NCBI RefSeq assembly: GCF_000770675.1
Contig: NZ_AVBG01000001.1
Location: 248,001 to 312,000, forward strand
Direction of reading: 5' to 3'
Source: Pontibacillus chungwhensis BH030062
GTDB lineage: Bacteria > Bacillota > Bacilli > Bacillales > BH030062
DNA: 64,000 bases
Shown: positions 62,536 through 64,000 of the stretch, one piece after another
How positions within the stretch are numbered: the first letter of the stretch is position 1
Layout of the letters: every line of letters begins with the position of its first letter
Made by a program: the position numbers and the translations under genes
The notes under the pieces: model-generated
Database searches by the model: none
What the model was told of the DNA's origin: nothing
Seen by the model: only the letters and a program-made list of their open reading frames with translations

Positions 62536-63237
62536 TTATTGATATACTTTCACTGTAACGCTCTTTCTTCCCCATTGAATGGCTTCTTCATAATCTGGTA
62601 TGAAGACATCAATAGCATTTCCATAAATACTGCCACCTATGTCCTCAGCTGTTGCATATCCATATCCTTCAACCCACACAGTAGAGCCTAGTGGAATTAC
62701 ATCCGGATCTACAGAAATCACTTTTTGATCTGGATTCGCTTTTAAGTCTACACCAGTCGCCGTTATGCCTGAACACCCTGCACAGTTTGCTGTATATGCC
62801 GTAGCCGTTGCTGTAAAGGTTTTAACAACATCTCCCTCGTCTCCATCAGATGTTGTTTCTTGAGTCGTTGAATCGATAATAAGCGTATCACCGGGATGAA
62901 TAATTGTTGATGATAGCTGGTTCAAGGATTGTAACTCTGAGACGGTAAGATCATATGTATTCGCAATTGCCCATAGAGAGTCGCCAGAACGCACAGTATA
63001 GGTTTTGGCTTCATAATCAGATGAATAATTACTAATAGTAAGTTGATCACCAGGATAAATGATATTGGAGTGTAGCTCGTTCCAATCTTTTAATTGAGTA
63101 ACTGAAACATTATGCTGAACAGATATGCCCCAAAGCGTATCTTCACTTTGTACCGTTATATTCTCTGCAGATGCTTGTCCGGTAACAGAAACAGATAATC
63201 CGGCTGCAGCTACTATGGTCAGTATTTTGTTTTTCAT
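62536..63237 (-). CDS. LysM and 3D-domain cell-wall protein (YocH-like)
   Basis: A 233-residue secreted protein. The start at 63237 (MKNKILTIV) has GGGAGG upstream, and the signal peptide ends GQASA. Two LysM repeats follow (about 27-70 and 80-125; SGDSLWAIANTYDLTVSELQSLNQL). The C-terminal 3D domain (about 145-233: TATAYTANCAGCSGITATGVDL, VDPDVIPLGSTVWVEGYG, DIGG) has the three Asp residues of the family. It is related to B. subtilis YocH, a peptidoglycan hydrolase under WalR control. A near-consensus WalR box and a leader hairpin lie upstream. Confidence 0.9.
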   Translation of the reverse strand: MKNKILTIVAAAGLSVSVTGQASAENITVQSEDTLWGISVQHNVSVTQLKDWNELHSNIIYPGDQLTISNYSSDYEAKTYTVRSGDSLWAIANTYDLTVSELQSLNQLSSTIIHPGDTLIIDSTTQETTSDGDEGDVVKTFTATATAYTANCAGCSGITATGVDLKANPDQKVISVDPDVIPLGSTVWVEGYGYATAEDIGGSIYGNAIDVFIPDYEEAIQWGRKSVTVKVYQ

Positions 63238-63253
63238 GTGTAAGTCCTCCCGA

Positions 63254-63282
63254 GGTTTGATGGTTCTTATCTCCATCAAACC
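63254..63282 (-). promoter_or_regulatory. Perfect hairpin just before the ribosome site of the LysM/3D gene
   Basis: GGTTTGATGG and CCATCAAACC pair perfectly around a 9-base loop and end two bases before the GGGAGG ribosome site. No T run follows, so it is not a terminator. It may stabilise the mRNA or control translation. Confidence 0.45.
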
Positions 63283-63296
63283 ACAGCATATTTCAA

Positions 63297-63313
63297 AGTA
63301 CAATCGGATAACA
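63297..63313 (-). promoter_or_regulatory. Possible WalR box
   Basis: Read leftward, TGTTAT-CCGAT-TGTACT matches the WalR consensus TGTWAH-N5-TGTWAH with one mismatch (C in the second half). It lies 60 bp before the LysM/3D start. Confidence 0.4.
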
Positions 63314-63448
63314 ATCCTATTTTCTAAAATCAATATTTATCTGCCTTATAGTAGATCCCGTTCTTATGAATCCCTAACATTGAATCCTTTACCATAAAAA
63401 CGTAATTAATGGATAAACTATAAGAAGATCACCCTATATATGTTAACA

Positions 63449-63488
63449 AAAAAACCTCTGGTCAAATTAAAGAAACCAGAGGTTTTTT
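63449..63488 (-). terminator. Intrinsic terminator of the symporter gene
   Basis: AAAAAACCTCTGGT and ACCAGAGGTTTTTT form a perfect 14-bp stem with a 12-base loop just after the leftward symporter gene. Confidence 0.9.
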
Positions 63489-63493
63489 ACTAT

Positions 63494-64000
63494 TTAAAAT
63501 CGGTGCTCAGTTACTTTGTGTTGCGTAAATAAACTTACAAGTACATAAACTACCAATGAAGACAGAACAGGCAGCACAACCGTATGCATCCCGAACAAAG
63601 GTGTAGTTGTCAATTGATCTATCGCAATGTATGAACCAATTCCTACTACCATGGAAGATAATGCTCCATATTTATTGCCTTTTGACCAATATAACCCCAT
63701 AACAATAGGCCATATGAAAACGGCTTCTAACCCACCAAATGCAAATAAATTTAACCATATAAGAAGGTCAGGTGGGTTTAATGCCATTAGAAATACGAGA
63801 ATACCAAGGACCGATGTAATGGTAATACTTAGCTTTTTCACTCGTTGGTTACTAGCATCTGGCTTCATGTAATTAAGATAGACATCTTTAACAATGGCTG
63901 AACTAACAAGAAGTAACAGGGAATCAACAGTAGACATAATAGCAGCCATCGGAGCAGCAAGCACGATGCCAGCTAGCCATGGTGGTAATACTTCCTGAGC
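63494..64000 (-). CDS. panF: Sodium:solute symporter, sodium/pantothenate (PanF)-like, C-terminal part
   Basis: The reading frame runs off the right edge, so only the last 168 residues are seen. They include PPWLAGIVLAAPMAAIMSTVDSLLLLVSSAIVKD, the sodium-site region of SSS-family transporters, and four further TM segments (LLIWLNLFAFGGLEAVFIWPIVMGLYW, VLPVLSSLVVYVLV). The wording is closest to PanF, which imports pantothenate with sodium. Other SSS members share the motif, so the substrate is not certain. Confidence 0.78.
   Translation of the reverse strand, partial: AQEVLPPWLAGIVLAAPMAAIMSTVDSLLLLVSSAIVKDVYLNYMKPDASNQRVKKLSITITSVLGILVFLMALNPPDLLIWLNLFAFGGLEAVFIWPIVMGLYWSKGNKYGALSSMVVGIGSYIAIDQLTTTPLFGMHTVVLPVLSSLVVYVLVSLFTQHKVTEHRF

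Overview
The window looks like chromosomal DNA of a low-GC, Gram-positive, aerobic, spore-former-type bacterium of the family Bacillaceae. The reasons are strong AGGAGG-type ribosome sites, many TTG/GTG starts, U-rich intrinsic terminators, CcpA-type cre sites, a leucine-degradation operon in the same order as Bacillus subtilis yngJIHGFE, YesM/YesN-type signalling, a bacterial nitric oxide synthase and UvsE. A halophilic or marine genus such as Halobacillus or Pontibacillus is a guess from gene content only. There are no tRNA or rRNA genes, CRISPR arrays, IS elements or prophage genes. The only mobile-type gene is a freestanding LAGLIDADG endonuclease (31781-32599).

Layout. 1-8011: end of a TetR regulator and a leucine/isovalerate (liu/yng) operon whose acyl-CoA ligase gene is broken. 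8115-9896: an extra MurE-type ligase and a small membrane protein. 9945-13009: PadR-like regulator and a sulfonate-type ABC importer (leftward). 13418-15188: a glycosyltransferase resembling sulfoquinovosyltransferase SqdX/SQD2, and a sugar O-acetyltransferase. 15561-31554: a large locus for an unidentified, probably uronate-containing, glycan. It has a Rossmann oxidoreductase, a DapA-type aldolase, a cytoplasmic heparinase II/III-like lyase, a 926-residue secreted barrel protein, a YesN/YesM two-component pair, a sugar ABC importer without its own ATPase, an unfamiliar winged-helix regulator, a TIM-barrel isomerase and a Gfo/Idh/MocA dehydrogenase.

32802-44189: two convergent operons that together read as lysine catabolism through 2-aminoadipate and glutarate. 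The genes are lysine 6-dehydrogenase, aldehyde dehydrogenase, aminotransferase, ThDP 2-oxoacid decarboxylase, a second aldehyde dehydrogenase, CaiB-type CoA-transferase and a glutaryl-CoA-dehydrogenase-like enzyme, with an IclR regulator and a DUF3870 protein. The route is inferred from the set of families; only the lysine dehydrogenase assignment is strong alone.

44627-48170: UDP-sulfoquinovose synthase (SqdB/SQD1), which with the SqdX-like enzyme 30 kb away suggests sulfolipid synthesis; then flavohemoglobin Hmp preceded by a Crp-family regulator gene and a well-placed Crp-type operator. 48244-53754: housekeeping and unknown genes (tandem P-loop ATPase, MFS transporter, CvfB, YaiI/YqxD, DUF421/DUF4363). 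53837-60158: lysine/ornithine N-hydroxylase, luciferase-like oxidoreductase, formate/nitrite-type channel, UvsE, nitric oxide synthase, PfpI/DJ-1 protein. 60368-64000: CcpA-controlled aldehyde dehydrogenase with DUF779 partner, small YfhD-like protein, LysM/3D cell-wall protein and the end of a sodium/pantothenate-type symporter.

Most units are closed by clear hairpin terminators, several shared by convergent genes. All family assignments were made by reading the sequences; no database search was possible.
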